A stretch of DNA of 23,790 nucleotides from Bacillota bacterium (lineage in GTDB: Bacteria > Bacillota > Bacilli > Paenibacillales > Paenibacillaceae): contig JAEZCJ010000133.1 of NCBI GenBank assembly GCA_023433615.1, forward strand, positions 1 to 23,790, read 5' to 3'. Numbering within the stretch: position 1 is the first letter of the stretch; every line of letters starts with the position of its first letter. The notes beneath the pieces were generated by a model. That model was not told the origin of the DNA, did not search any database, and saw only the letters and a list, made by a program, of their open reading frames with translations. This document shows positions 1 through 8,117 of this stretch, in pieces. Both the position numbers and the translations under genes were made by a program.

Positions 1-384
1 CGGGAGGACGTGAAGCGCATATTCGCTCCCTACGCCCCTGGAATCAAGCAGCGCATCCAAGCGCTTGAACAGGTGCACGCGGCCGGCATTGCCACGCAGG
101 CAGCCATATCCCCCGTGCTGCCGTTCACGCCGGATTTTCCCATCCTGCTGCATGGCATCGCGGATCATATCTGGATCGACACGCTCAGCATCGGGGACGG
201 TTCGATGGGCAGACGCTCGGCTCGATTAGGGATGCCGCAGCTGTTCGACGAGCATGGGCTGTCGAAGTGGTATCAGAGCGACCTCCATGACAAGGTGAAG
301 AAACATTTTCTGAAGCATTGGCCAGAGGGCCGCGTGCGCGTGTCGAAGGATGAAGCATTCCCGGCAGGGAGTGGCGAAGCTTGA
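1..384 (+). CDS. SPL-like radical SAM protein, C-terminal part (5' end outside window)
   Basis: The reading frame is open from the first base of the window, and a GTG at 10 is only an internal codon, so the gene starts upstream. The visible residues match the C-terminal part of the radical SAM family related to spore photoproduct lyase (Rv2578c/SplB-like). A segment with Arg-x-Phe-x-Pro-x-x-Pro is followed by an amphipathic helix ending in Ala-Gly-Ile, then a TQAAISPVLPFTPDF strand, which is typical of the last beta-alpha units of the barrel. The CxxxCxxC iron-sulfur site would lie upstream and cannot be seen. The exact substrate is unknown; the family includes DNA-lesion repair enzymes and many uncharacterised proteins. 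The gene ends at TGA 382-384 and is followed by a strong terminator. A degraded copy of its last part occurs at 16962-17033. Confidence 0.7.
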   Translation, partial: REDVKRIFAPYAPGIKQRIQALEQVHAAGIATQAAISPVLPFTPDFPILLHGIADHIWIDTLSIGDGSMGRRSARLGMPQLFDEHGLSKWYQSDLHDKVKKHFLKHWPEGRVRVSKDEAFPAGSGEA

Positions 385-402
385 ACGGCTCGCTCGCCGA
401 AT

Positions 403-446
403 AGCCGACGTACCGGTAGCTTACCGCTATCGATACGTCGGCTTTT
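403..446 (+). terminator. Rho-independent terminator of the radical SAM gene
   Basis: Ten perfectly paired bases (AGCCGACGTA with TACGTCGGCT) extend into a further GTAGC/GCTAT stem around the loop TTACC, with one C-A mismatch and one G-T pair. A short T-run follows. It lies 18 bases after the stop codon and between convergent genes, so it may also help end the minus-strand gene at 492. A diverged second copy lies at 17032-17075. Confidence 0.8.
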
Positions 447-491
447 GCATTTGCGCGCGAGGCTAAGGCCGCATGAGCGTCATTCGATATC

Positions 492-3400
492 CTATTCATT
501 GGATTCAGCCTTCGCATGCTCCTCCAATAATGGCTTCAATTGATCCGGCGTGACCGGCCGGCTCATATAATAGCCTTGATATGCGTCGCAGCCGAGCGAC
601 CTCAGCAAATCTAACTGCTCGGCCGTTTCGACGCCTTCGGCCAGAACCATCAGCTTTAGGCTGCGAGACATCGCGATGATCGCTTGCACGATGGCCGTTT
701 CTTGTTCCCGCCCCCCGTTCATTCCTAATATGAACGAACGATCGATCTTGAGAATTCGAAGCGGCAGCCGACTGAGAAGCGATAAGGACGAGTAGCCGGT
801 TCCGAAATCGTCCAACGCTGTCAGGATGCCCCGCTCGAGCAGCTCGCGCAGCACGGTGGACGTCTTGTCGAGGCTCTGAAGAGCGGTTGACTCCGTAATT
901 TCGAATACGATTCGCCAAGGGTCGGCGCCGGTTTCCCTCAGCACTTTATCGGCCATGACGAGAAAATCCGGATGCTGGAGCTGCTTGCCGGAAATATTCA
1001 CGGCGATCGCGAGCGAGCCGATGCCTTCTGCTTCCCAACGGACAAGCTGCCGACATGCCTCGGCGAGCACCCATTCGCCGATCGGAATGATTGTGCCGTT
1101 CTCCTCCGCGAGCGGGATAAAATGTGACGGCATCATATTGCCAAGCTCAGGGTCGTCCCAGCGAAGAAGGGCCTCGACGCCGATCATGCGGCCGGACGCT
1201 ACATCGATCTGCGGCTGATAGACTAGCCTGAAGTTGTCCATTCGTTCCACGGCACGATGCAGCTTGTTGCTGACGGCCAGACGGTCAAGGACGCTCTCGC
1301 CTAACGCCTCGTGATACGCTTCCGCGCGATTGCGGCCTTGCTGTTTCGCCTTATACATGGCCGTGTCCGCCATCTTGACGAGCTCGTGGCTCGTCTTGCC
1401 GTCCGGATAACGGCTGAGCCCGATACTCGTAGTAACATACAGCTCGTTTCCTTGGATCGATAGGGGGCGTTTGAGCTCGCGCAGGATGTCGTCAGCAAGA
1501 CGGTTGACTTCCGATTCATCCGGCGATCCTGACAGCAAGATCATGAATTCGTCTCCGCCGATTCGCGCGACGAGTCCGCGGTCCCGCACTTCTCGACGGA
1601 TGATGTCCCCGATGTGGCGTAGCAGAGCATCGCCGGCGTCGTGTCCAAGGCTGTCGTTCACTTCCTTGAAATGATCGAGGTCGAGCATCATGACGATTAG
1701 CGACGTTCCGTGCTGCTCGGCGAACGCCACTTCCGACTCGAGCCGTTCGTAGAACATTCTGCGATTCGCGAGGCCGGTAAGCGGGTCCTCGTATGCCAGT
1801 TGGTAAATACGCCGCTCGGCGGCTTTCTGTTCCGTTACGTCCCGCACAGTGACGTAGACGACCTCTGAATCGTTGTCTGCGAATGCCGTGAAATCAACGA
1901 TGCCGTCAATAATGAGGCCGTCTCGGGTCATCCATTGGATCTCCAGCTCGTCTACTTGGCTGCTGCTTGTTCTGCGCGCTGCCCATGTACGCTCCCATTG
2001 CGCGAAGGATGCGGGCATGACGAACTTGCCGCACCATAGTCCCCTCACACCATCGATCGAATAACCCATCTTGTCCAGCCAGAACGGATTCGCGTCGAGA
2101 ATGCGAAGGGATTCGTCAAGGGATAAGATCATGACAGGCGTATTGTGGAAGAAATGGCGATAACGCCGTTCGGATTGCTTCAGCGCATCTTCTGCCTGTC
2201 TGCGAGCCTGAATGTCTTTGATCGACACGATCATTCGAATGGGCATGCCGTCAGCGTCCCTTACTGCGCGGCCTGTCAAATACACCCATGTATAACCATC
2301 CGGAATGCGCAGCCGAATCTCGATCGAGATCGGTTCTTGACGGGTTAAGTGTGCTTGCCATGCTGACTTGAGCAAGGAGCCGTCCTCCGAATGGACATAG
2401 GCAAGAAATGCATCCAGCGTTGCTGGCAGTTCGCTGGTGTCGATGCGGAGAATGGACTCGATGCCCGTAATCCACTCGACGACGCTGCTGTCGAGGTGGA
2501 CGGCATAGATGCCGTCGCTCGTCGTCTCCAAGACGGTAGCGAGCTTCTCGATCAATTCGGAGTTGCGGGAATCGCGTTGCTGCAGATCGTGCAGCAGAAG
2601 GCGCCGTTCGTGGATAACGCCCAGGAGATTCGGAATTTTACGCGTGTCATATCCGCGAAGCAGCCGCTCGCTAACCGGTCCGACGGTGGCGATGAATCCA
2701 TGGAAATGCGTGTTGTCATGCACGGGCTGGACAATGCCGATCTCATAGCCGGTCGGAGTTGTCCCGCCCGGCATCCGATCGGCCTGCGGGAATGAAGTCT
2801 CCTCGATCAGCTGTCCGGGAGTCGGGACAGAAGCGCCTAGCAGACTGGCTGTCTGATCGATGACCAGCTGTCCGTTCCCGTTCGATAGGGCGAGGCAGCC
2901 CCAATGCTGGTTCGTATGCCGCAGCCAGGACAAGTCCTGCACATGGATAACCTCGCGCCCGATCATATGCTGGGATTCGACGATGCTCTCCAACAAGGCG
3001 TCGCTGATCGGATGAGCCGATAAGGTCTGGGTATTGATGCTGGTGTTGCTGGCTCCGGCATCCGTCGAGCCGCGTACGATCAGATTCATCGATAGGCAAT
3101 GTTGTCCATAACGAGGCTGTTCGCCTTGCAGAATCGCGAACATGCGCTTGCAGGCTTCCGTGCCCAACATGATAATCGGCTGCCGGATGGTTGTCAGCCC
3201 GGGACTGCATTTCGACGCAGCTCCGATATCATCAAAACCGGTGATGGCCATATCCTCAGGGATCCGGTAACCGCATTTCTGGAATTTCTCCATCAGTTCG
3301 ATTGCAATATAATCTGCAGCGACCGCGATTGCCGTGCAGTTCCTGCCTTCGGCCGTATAGAAGTCGAATGCCTCTGAACCCGACCAGACCGATGTGTGCA

Positions 3401-3932
3401 GACGCTTGTCCACCGACAGGCCGGCCTCACGACAGGCATCGCAATAGCCCTCGTACCTCGCACTGAAGTCCGAGTTCGTCAAATCGCCGACGAATCCGAT
3501 TCGGGTGTGCCCTAGAGCAATCAGATGACGCACGGCTTCGGCCATGCCGCCCCGATTATCGCTCGTGACGGAGAAGGAGGGAATGTCAGCGTAGTTGCTG
3601 GCTATGGTCAAGATCGGTCTGCCGGTGGCCGCCAGCTCTGCGAGATGATCCTTCGGCACCGCGTCAGCGATGACGACCCAGCCATCCATGTCCCCCCACC
3701 CGGCGCGCAGGCGGTAATCGATTCGCTTGCCGGAGTAGTCCGCCATGTAGGTGACGAACGTCGTGATTCGAACATTGCACCGACGAGCTTCTTCCGCGAT
3801 GCCCCAGACGATGTCTCCGTAGTAGAACCCGTCCAAAAACGGCGTCAATAGGCCGATTTTCCATTGTTTCACTCGATCACGCTCGCAATCATGGGTTAGT
3901 CTAGTTGCTGGTAGTGATGTGAATGCATGCAT
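492..3932 (-). CDS. LacI-type sugar-sensor / PAS-PAS / GGDEF-EAL c-di-GMP protein
   Basis: This 1146-residue protein begins, at about residue 22, with a type-1 periplasmic-binding fold like the effector domain of LacI/GalR repressors; the signature FDDIGAASKCSPGLTTIRQP is near residues 232-251. It has no helix-turn-helix before it and no signal peptide or membrane segment. A linker region of about 160 residues, possibly GAF-like, follows, then two PAS-like domains (about 460-580 and 590-705). The GGDEF domain has DPLTGLANR and an intact GGDEF at 792-796. The EAL domain has EAL at 920-922, an EITES segment, DDFGTG and a late EGVE. Both catalytic domains look complete, so it could make and degrade c-di-GMP, perhaps controlled by a sugar. 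The start is uncertain: the ATG at 3932 lacks a clear ribosome site, and a GTG at 3872 directly precedes the conserved domain. It is divergent from the hydrolase at 4109. Confidence 0.92.
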   Translation of the reverse strand: MHAFTSLPATRLTHDCERDRVKQWKIGLLTPFLDGFYYGDIVWGIAEEARRCNVRITTFVTYMADYSGKRIDYRLRAGWGDMDGWVVIADAVPKDHLAELAATGRPILTIASNYADIPSFSVTSDNRGGMAEAVRHLIALGHTRIGFVGDLTNSDFSARYEGYCDACREAGLSVDKRLHTSVWSGSEAFDFYTAEGRNCTAIAVAADYIAIELMEKFQKCGYRIPEDMAITGFDDIGAASKCSPGLTTIRQPIIMLGTEACKRMFAILQGEQPRYGQHCLSMNLIVRGSTDAGASNTSINTQTLSAHPISDALLESIVESQHMIGREVIHVQDLSWLRHTNQHWGCLALSNGNGQLVIDQTASLLGASVPTPGQLIEETSFPQADRMPGGTTPTGYEIGIVQPVHDNTHFHGFIATVGPVSERLLRGYDTRKIPNLLGVIHERRLLLHDLQQRDSRNSELIEKLATVLETTSDGIYAVHLDSSVVEWITGIESILRIDTSELPATLDAFLAYVHSEDGSLLKSAWQAHLTRQEPISIEIRLRIPDGYTWVYLTGRAVRDADGMPIRMIVSIKDIQARRQAEDALKQSERRYRHFFHNTPVMILSLDESLRILDANPFWLDKMGYSIDGVRGLWCGKFVMPASFAQWERTWAARRTSSSQVDELEIQWMTRDGLIIDGIVDFTAFADNDSEVVYVTVRDVTEQKAAERRIYQLAYEDPLTGLANRRMFYERLESEVAFAEQHGTSLIVMMLDLDHFKEVNDSLGHDAGDALLRHIGDIIRREVRDRGLVARIGGDEFMILLSGSPDESEVNRLADDILRELKRPLSIQGNELYVTTSIGLSRYPDGKTSHELVKMADTAMYKAKQQGRNRAEAYHEALGESVLDRLAVSNKLHRAVERMDNFRLVYQPQIDVASGRMIGVEALLRWDDPELGNMMPSHFIPLAEENGTIIPIGEWVLAEACRQLVRWEAEGIGSLAIAVNISGKQLQHPDFLVMADKVLRETGADPWRIVFEITESTALQSLDKTSTVLRELLERGILTALDDFGTGYSSLSLLSRLPLRILKIDRSFILGMNGGREQETAIVQAIIAMSRSLKLMVLAEGVETAEQLDLLRSLGCDAYQGYYMSRPVTPDQLKPLLEEHAKAESNE

Positions 3933-4108
3933 TTTCGTAGTCTTACTATATAATTTCGACAGATGTGAGAAAATCCTTTGGTGCTCCCATCATTATTTAT
4001 ACGTCATGCCGAACATGGGGCCGATCCGTCTTGACGGTGCCATTCGGATATGGCAAGTTAGGATTAATCATGCGAGTATGTCTGTTGCACAACCTAAGGA
4101 GATGGATG

Positions 4109-5011
4109 ATGATTACCGAGGAGATAAGGCTATGGGACGATGCCGATTACGCGGTCTTGCAGACATATATTCTGAAAGATTCTCCAGAATATCAAACCGG
4201 TCGGAAGCGGCCGGCTGTCATCATCTGCCCCGGTGGGGGGTATCTCGGCACCACTGACCGCGAGGCCGAGCCTGTAGCGTTGCGATTCACAGCGTGTGGG
4301 TATCATGCTTTTGTGCTGCGCTATACGACCTATTACAAAGCTTACAGCGCCGACCACGCCAATCCACCGCCTGGAAATCCGCGGAGCCGATATCCGCAGC
4401 CGTTGCTGGATCTGGCGAGGGCAGTTCAGACATTACGCTTACATGCAGATGATTGGAATGCGGATGGGGATAAAATCATTGTGTGCGGATTCTCCTCGGG
4501 CGGGCACTTGGCGGCGTGCCTCGGCGTCCATTGGCAGGCGGAGCTCATTCGCGATGCGCTTAAGGCGCCGTCGGAGATGTTCAAGCCTAATGCGTTGATT
4601 CTGGGGTATGGGTTGTTCGATTTCATGATTATGAAAGCCAAGAATAAGGCGAAGGATGCATCGCTTGAACTGTGGCATTTATCGAACGAAGCAATGTTCG
4701 GACATGCGGAGCCGACGGATGAAGAATTAATGGATTGCAGTCCGGTTTTCCATGTCACGGCGTCAACGCCGCCCGCTTTTATCTGGCATACATCCGATGA
4801 CGGGCTTGTTTATCCCGAGAACGCGCTGTTCATGGCGGCGGCATTGGGCCGACATCAAGTGCCGTATGAGCTTCATTTGTTCGAGAGCGGAAGCGGCGTG
4901 CATGGATTATCGCTATCCGATGCCGTTACGGCTATTTATCCCGGACATGTGATTCCAAGTGTGGCCGTATGGTTCGATCTTGCGATGAATTGGCTTAAGA
5001 AGAGGTTCTAG
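4109..5011 (+). CDS. Alpha/beta hydrolase (esterase/lipase, Aes/BD-FAE-like)
   Basis: A 300-residue cytoplasmic hydrolase of the COG0657-type esterase group. The oxyanion-hole loop is CPGGGY, in place of the usual HGGG. The nucleophile elbow is GFSSGG at residues 127-132, giving Ser129. A probable acid lies in HTSDDGLV, and the histidine in VHGLSLSD near the C terminus. There is no signal peptide. AAGGAG at 4096-4101 places the start at ATG 4109 (7-base spacing) or 4106; an in-frame extension back to 3965 is open but looks non-coding. Relatives include acetyl-xylan and other short-chain carbohydrate esterases, so deacylation of imported sugars is plausible here, but the substrate cannot be read from sequence. 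It is convergent with the LacI gene, 28 bases away. Confidence 0.85.
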   Translation: MITEEIRLWDDADYAVLQTYILKDSPEYQTGRKRPAVIICPGGGYLGTTDREAEPVALRFTACGYHAFVLRYTTYYKAYSADHANPPPGNPRSRYPQPLLDLARAVQTLRLHADDWNADGDKIIVCGFSSGGHLAACLGVHWQAELIRDALKAPSEMFKPNALILGYGLFDFMIMKAKNKAKDASLELWHLSNEAMFGHAEPTDEELMDCSPVFHVTASTPPAFIWHTSDDGLVYPENALFMAAALGRHQVPYELHLFESGSGVHGLSLSDAVTAIYPGHVIPSVAVWFDLAMNWLKKRF

Positions 5012-5039
5012 CGGGTATGGACCGACCGGGCTGGCGAGG

Positions 5040-6092
5040 CTACCCAAGCCGGTCGTCCGTGTCAGGGAAGCCGCCGCAGCTGTCACGAATAATGTATGTT
5101 GCTTCCTCAATGACATGGTGCGGATCCTGGATATGTCCGTTGATCATATCTAGGATGAGCTGCAGGCTTTTCTTGACCATATGCTGCACAGGCTGGTGAA
5201 TGACGGTCAAGCTCGGTTTGTGGAATCGGCTGGATATCATGTCAGCGTATCCAATGATTTCGACATCATTCGGGATAGTCACGCCGTGTTTCTGGACTAC
5301 ATCATACACTTCCTGGCTGTAGCTGGACACTAGCAAGAAGAGTGCAGGAGGAAGTGCGCTGGTCTTCATAAGCGTTCTTGCAGCAAGATCGCCGCTCCCT
5401 GCATCCAAGGGCACTTGAATATCATGCTCGGGCAATACGGTTATACCGTATTTTCGGCAACCGTCAAGAAAACCGGTCCGCCTGATGCTGAAATTTCTCG
5501 ACGGCAGATTCGGGCTGATCAATCCTGCTTGGCGATGTCCTCTTGCTGCGAAGAGTTGGGCAGCTTTGTGTCCTGCATCGTAATGATCGATGCATACGGA
5601 TGCGTATTTATCATTTTGTCTGTTGAACAGCACAATGGGCATCGTGGACTTCATCTGATTGAGATCATCCATATCGCGATCTGAGGCCCCGACGATGATG
5701 ACCCCATTGAACAATTGGTTCTTGAATACTTCCTCCATACTGCTGAGCTCGGAATAGGGATAAGGCTTCATTACGATTTCCACATTCAACTTATCATTCA
5801 AGATGGAATCCTGAATGCCGTCGAAGAAGTTCACGATCAGCTCGGAAGAGAATAGAGACGGCCATAGGACGCCGACGATCGCTGCGGAATTCCCTGAGGA
5901 TTGGTTCCGCAAGCGTCTGGCATAGATATTAGGCTTATAACCAAGCAGCTTGGCCTCTTCCCATACTCGGTTCTGCGTTTTCTCAGATATGCGCAATTCG
6001 TTGCCGCGGCCGTTCAGCACGATTGATACCGTACTTGGAGAGAGGTTCGTTCGTTGTGCGATTACCTTAATATTCGAATTCGAATTCGTCAT
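5040..6092 (-). CDS. LacI/GalR-family transcriptional repressor
   Basis: A 350-residue regulator. Residues 8-55 form the LacI helix-turn-helix (IKVIAQRTNLSPSTVSIVLN) and hinge helix (YKPNIYARRLRNQ). The rest is a sugar-binding effector domain, with VIIVGASD and EIIGYADMISSRFHKPSLTVI segments. CAGGAG lies 8 bases before the ATG. The gene is transcribed on the same strand as the ABC importer but is separated from it by a hairpin at 6157-6184, so it probably has its own promoter. A 24-base palindrome begins 17 bases before its start and is a good candidate autoregulatory operator. The likely regulon is the neighbouring importer and hydrolases, and the effector is probably a mono- or oligosaccharide; both are inferred from position. 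Confidence 0.93.
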   Translation of the reverse strand: MTNSNSNIKVIAQRTNLSPSTVSIVLNGRGNELRISEKTQNRVWEEAKLLGYKPNIYARRLRNQSSGNSAAIVGVLWPSLFSSELIVNFFDGIQDSILNDKLNVEIVMKPYPYSELSSMEEVFKNQLFNGVIIVGASDRDMDDLNQMKSTMPIVLFNRQNDKYASVCIDHYDAGHKAAQLFAARGHRQAGLISPNLPSRNFSIRRTGFLDGCRKYGITVLPEHDIQVPLDAGSGDLAARTLMKTSALPPALFLLVSSYSQEVYDVVQKHGVTIPNDVEIIGYADMISSRFHKPSLTVIHQPVQHMVKKSLQLILDMINGHIQDPHHVIEEATYIIRDSCGGFPDTDDRLG

Positions 6093-6109
6093 GTAATGCG
6101 CTCCTGACA

Positions 6110-6133
6110 GATAAGTACATGGTAGTACTTATC
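6110..6133. promoter_or_regulatory. Palindromic candidate operator upstream of the LacI gene
   Basis: A perfect inverted repeat with 9-base arms, GATAAGTAC and GTACTTATC, separated by six bases (ATGGTA). It sits immediately upstream of the ribosome site of the LacI-family gene. Its size and symmetry suit a dimeric repressor. The half-site AGTAC recurs at 8008-8013, facing GGTACT at 8034-8039, just upstream of the lipoprotein gene, though with a much longer spacer. Confidence 0.55.
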
Positions 6134-6156
6134 TTATCATAACGGTGCCAAATGAA

Positions 6157-6184
6157 CTACCCGTACCAAATAAGGTACGGGTAG
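6157..6184 (-). terminator. Hairpin after the ABC lipoprotein gene
   Basis: Perfect 11-base arms, CTACCCGTACC and GGTACGGGTAG, around a 6-base loop, 18 bases beyond the stop codon of the lipoprotein gene. The following minus-strand bases (TTCATTT) are only moderately T-rich, so termination may be partial, with some read-through into the LacI gene. Confidence 0.65.
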
Positions 6185-6202
6185 GGAGGATCGTGTGGAT
6201 GC

Positions 6203-7987
6203 TTACTTGAACAACGTGGCGACCGTCTTATTGTACTGTTCCACTTCCCATTTGACGATTTCGTCGTAGCCAAGGCCCTTAGCCTTCACGAGCATCTCAT
6301 CCTTTAAGCGGTTATACTCGGCATCGTTCTTCGCATAGATCATCTTCCAAGAATATTCCTTGATAACCTTGCCTACTTGACTGTGCATTTGTTGCAGGTC
6401 GGCGGGTTTCGGGATAGGCGCCTCTCCATTGAAGAACGGCTTGTCAACGGCGAGCAGGTTATGCTTCACGACATATTCTTTTTGCGAGATCGCGCCCATT
6501 GCCTCGCGCCAGCTCTTCGTTACCGGGTCGGCGTCTTTATTCAAATAGGAAGTCCACACTCTGTAATCATACGGTTCGCCGTTCTCGGGATTGACCATGG
6601 TGAGCCAGATCGTCGAGTTGCCCATTTGGTTCTTGCCGTCCTTGTACAGGCCGCCTCCGTATTCCTCGGGCATGTTGACGGAGTCCTTGACAGCATCGTA
6701 GCCGAATTCGGTCAGGGTCGGCTTGCCGTTCGAATCGAGGTCCCAGATTAATCCCTTAGGCCCGACATTGGTCTCCATGATGCCTTCGGGCGAGAAGAGC
6801 CAGTCCAAGAACTGCATAACGCGTTCCGGGTGTTTTGTATGAGCGCCGATCGACCATATGCGTTCTTTGCCGTAAGGGTTGAATCCGTAGGATCTCACCT
6901 TCTGTTCCGAGAAGGGAACGTATTGGAATCCCTTGCCTTCGCTCGTGTGAGCAGCGGTATTGTAGCTGCTGGAGAGCCAAGGGAATTGCGACCAGAAAAC
7001 CTGGCCGTCGTTGATTTTGTTGGCGACGTCATTGAATGTCTGCGCTAGGGAATCCGGATCCAAGAGACCCATTTGGTTTGCCTGGTAGTAGAAATTCAGG
7101 CCTTTCATGTAGTAGCCGTCTTCATCCAGCATCTCTTGATATTTGGCTTCGTCGGCTTTCGTCAGGATCATGTCGCTGTTATTGAAGGTGTCGCCTTCTT
7201 GATAGCCGTGCATTTGACCGATGACCTTCGCCAGCGTGACATAATTGCCGTCCCATTCCGACCAGAGGGAAATGCCGTAGGTCGGTTTGCCGGAATCGCT
7301 CTTCGGCTGCAGTTCTTGCATCTTCTTCAGCACGGGCAAGTAATCTTCGAGGTTGTCGATCGTCGGGCTGCCTGCCTGCTGGTACAGGTCCCAGCGCATC
7401 ATCGGACCGTACACCATTCCTTCGCCCTCGCTTGGACCGTCGCCGCTGCCGATATCGTTGCCGACACCGTAGATCGAGGTTCCTCCGCCGTATTGCTGCT
7501 TATTGGCGTCAAGGGCCGTTCCGGCATATTCCTTGAGATGGGGTCCGTACTTGTCGACCAAGCCGTCTTTTGTCCAATCCAGCAACAGCCCGGATTTGAT
7601 GGCGTCGGTGTAGTGCCTGCCGCCGAGTCCGACAATGAGGTCGCCCAAGTCGCCGGACGCCATCTGCGTCGCGATTTTCTGCTCGCCGCCGGCGAGGATC
7701 GTAGAGATGATATTCAACTTGATGTTGAACTTATCCTTGAGCACCTTGGCGTACCATCCAGGCTGCTCACCGGCATAGTTAGCTTGGGTAGAGAATACAG
7801 TCAAGGTGATTTCCGGCTGATTGGATGGATCGGAGCCGTTGCTGCCGTTGGTTTGCGAAGTACTGCCGTTGTTCCCGGACCCTTCTTTCTCGTTGTTGCC
7901 GCCACTGCACGCCGATACGATTACGAGCATGACGCACAGTAGTGCTAAGGCGATTGTCCGTACTTTACGTTTCATCTTCATCTTCAT
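6203..7987 (-). CDS. Extracellular solute-binding lipoprotein, LplA/YtcQ family
   Basis: A 594-residue sugar ABC-importer binding protein. A charged N terminus (MKMKMKRK) and hydrophobic stretch lead to the lipobox VSAC, with Cys27 as the lipidation site. An Asn/Gly/Ser-rich linker of about 30 residues follows, then the family-1 binding fold beginning ITLTVFSTQANYAG. The length and C terminus (VEQYNKTVATLFK) suit the large LplA/YtcQ/YesO-like proteins of Paenibacillus and Bacillus, which carry plant-derived oligosaccharides; the actual ligand is unknown. GGGAGG is 8-9 bases upstream of the ATG. It is the last gene of the permease-permease-lipoprotein operon, after a 130-base gap containing its own regulatory features. 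Confidence 0.93.
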   Translation of the reverse strand: MKMKMKRKVRTIALALLCVMLVIVSACSGGNNEKEGSGNNGSTSQTNGSNGSDPSNQPEITLTVFSTQANYAGEQPGWYAKVLKDKFNIKLNIISTILAGGEQKIATQMASGDLGDLIVGLGGRHYTDAIKSGLLLDWTKDGLVDKYGPHLKEYAGTALDANKQQYGGGTSIYGVGNDIGSGDGPSEGEGMVYGPMMRWDLYQQAGSPTIDNLEDYLPVLKKMQELQPKSDSGKPTYGISLWSEWDGNYVTLAKVIGQMHGYQEGDTFNNSDMILTKADEAKYQEMLDEDGYYMKGLNFYYQANQMGLLDPDSLAQTFNDVANKINDGQVFWSQFPWLSSSYNTAAHTSEGKGFQYVPFSEQKVRSYGFNPYGKERIWSIGAHTKHPERVMQFLDWLFSPEGIMETNVGPKGLIWDLDSNGKPTLTEFGYDAVKDSVNMPEEYGGGLYKDGKNQMGNSTIWLTMVNPENGEPYDYRVWTSYLNKDADPVTKSWREAMGAISQKEYVVKHNLLAVDKPFFNGEAPIPKPADLQQMHSQVGKVIKEYSWKMIYAKNDAEYNRLKDEMLVKAKGLGYDEIVKWEVEQYNKTVATLFK

Positions 7988-8053
7988 CGTTCCAACCTCC
8001 CTTTTTAAGTACCTTCATTTAGAATGACTGCGTGGTACTATGCCGTTGTTCGT

Positions 8054-8087
8054 ACCGAACGAATCACATTCGGTTCCCACCTCCTTC
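8054..8087 (-). promoter_or_regulatory. Orphan strong Shine-Dalgarno with start-stop (ATG-TGA) and small hairpin
   Basis: In the gap between the second permease and the lipoprotein gene, the minus strand carries GAAGGAGGTG (8078-8087), followed after ten bases by ATG directly followed by TGA (8064-8069). The same bases lie in the loop of a small inverted repeat, ACCGAA/TTCGGT (8054-8074). No ORF of useful length begins here: a GTG two bases on gives only nine codons. It could be a start-stop ribosome-parking element, an mRNA-stabilising site, or chance. Confidence 0.35.
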
Positions 8088-8117
8088 ACGAAATTCACGC
8101 AACCGATAGATGCGAAT

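Noticed and set aside
3965..4108. Extended N terminus of the alpha/beta hydrolase
   Set aside because: AAGGAG at 4096-4101 fits ATG 4109 or 4106; the added residues resemble translated leader sequence.
5012..5060. Inverted repeat between the hydrolase and LacI genes as a terminator
   Set aside because: GACCGGGCT and AGCCGGTC pair only with a bulge, there is no T-run, and part of the repeat lies inside the LacI coding sequence.
7073..7942. Long plus-strand frame (289 codons) inside the lipoprotein gene
   Set aside because: It is antisense to a well-supported binding protein with a lipobox and family ending; no domain was recognised in it.
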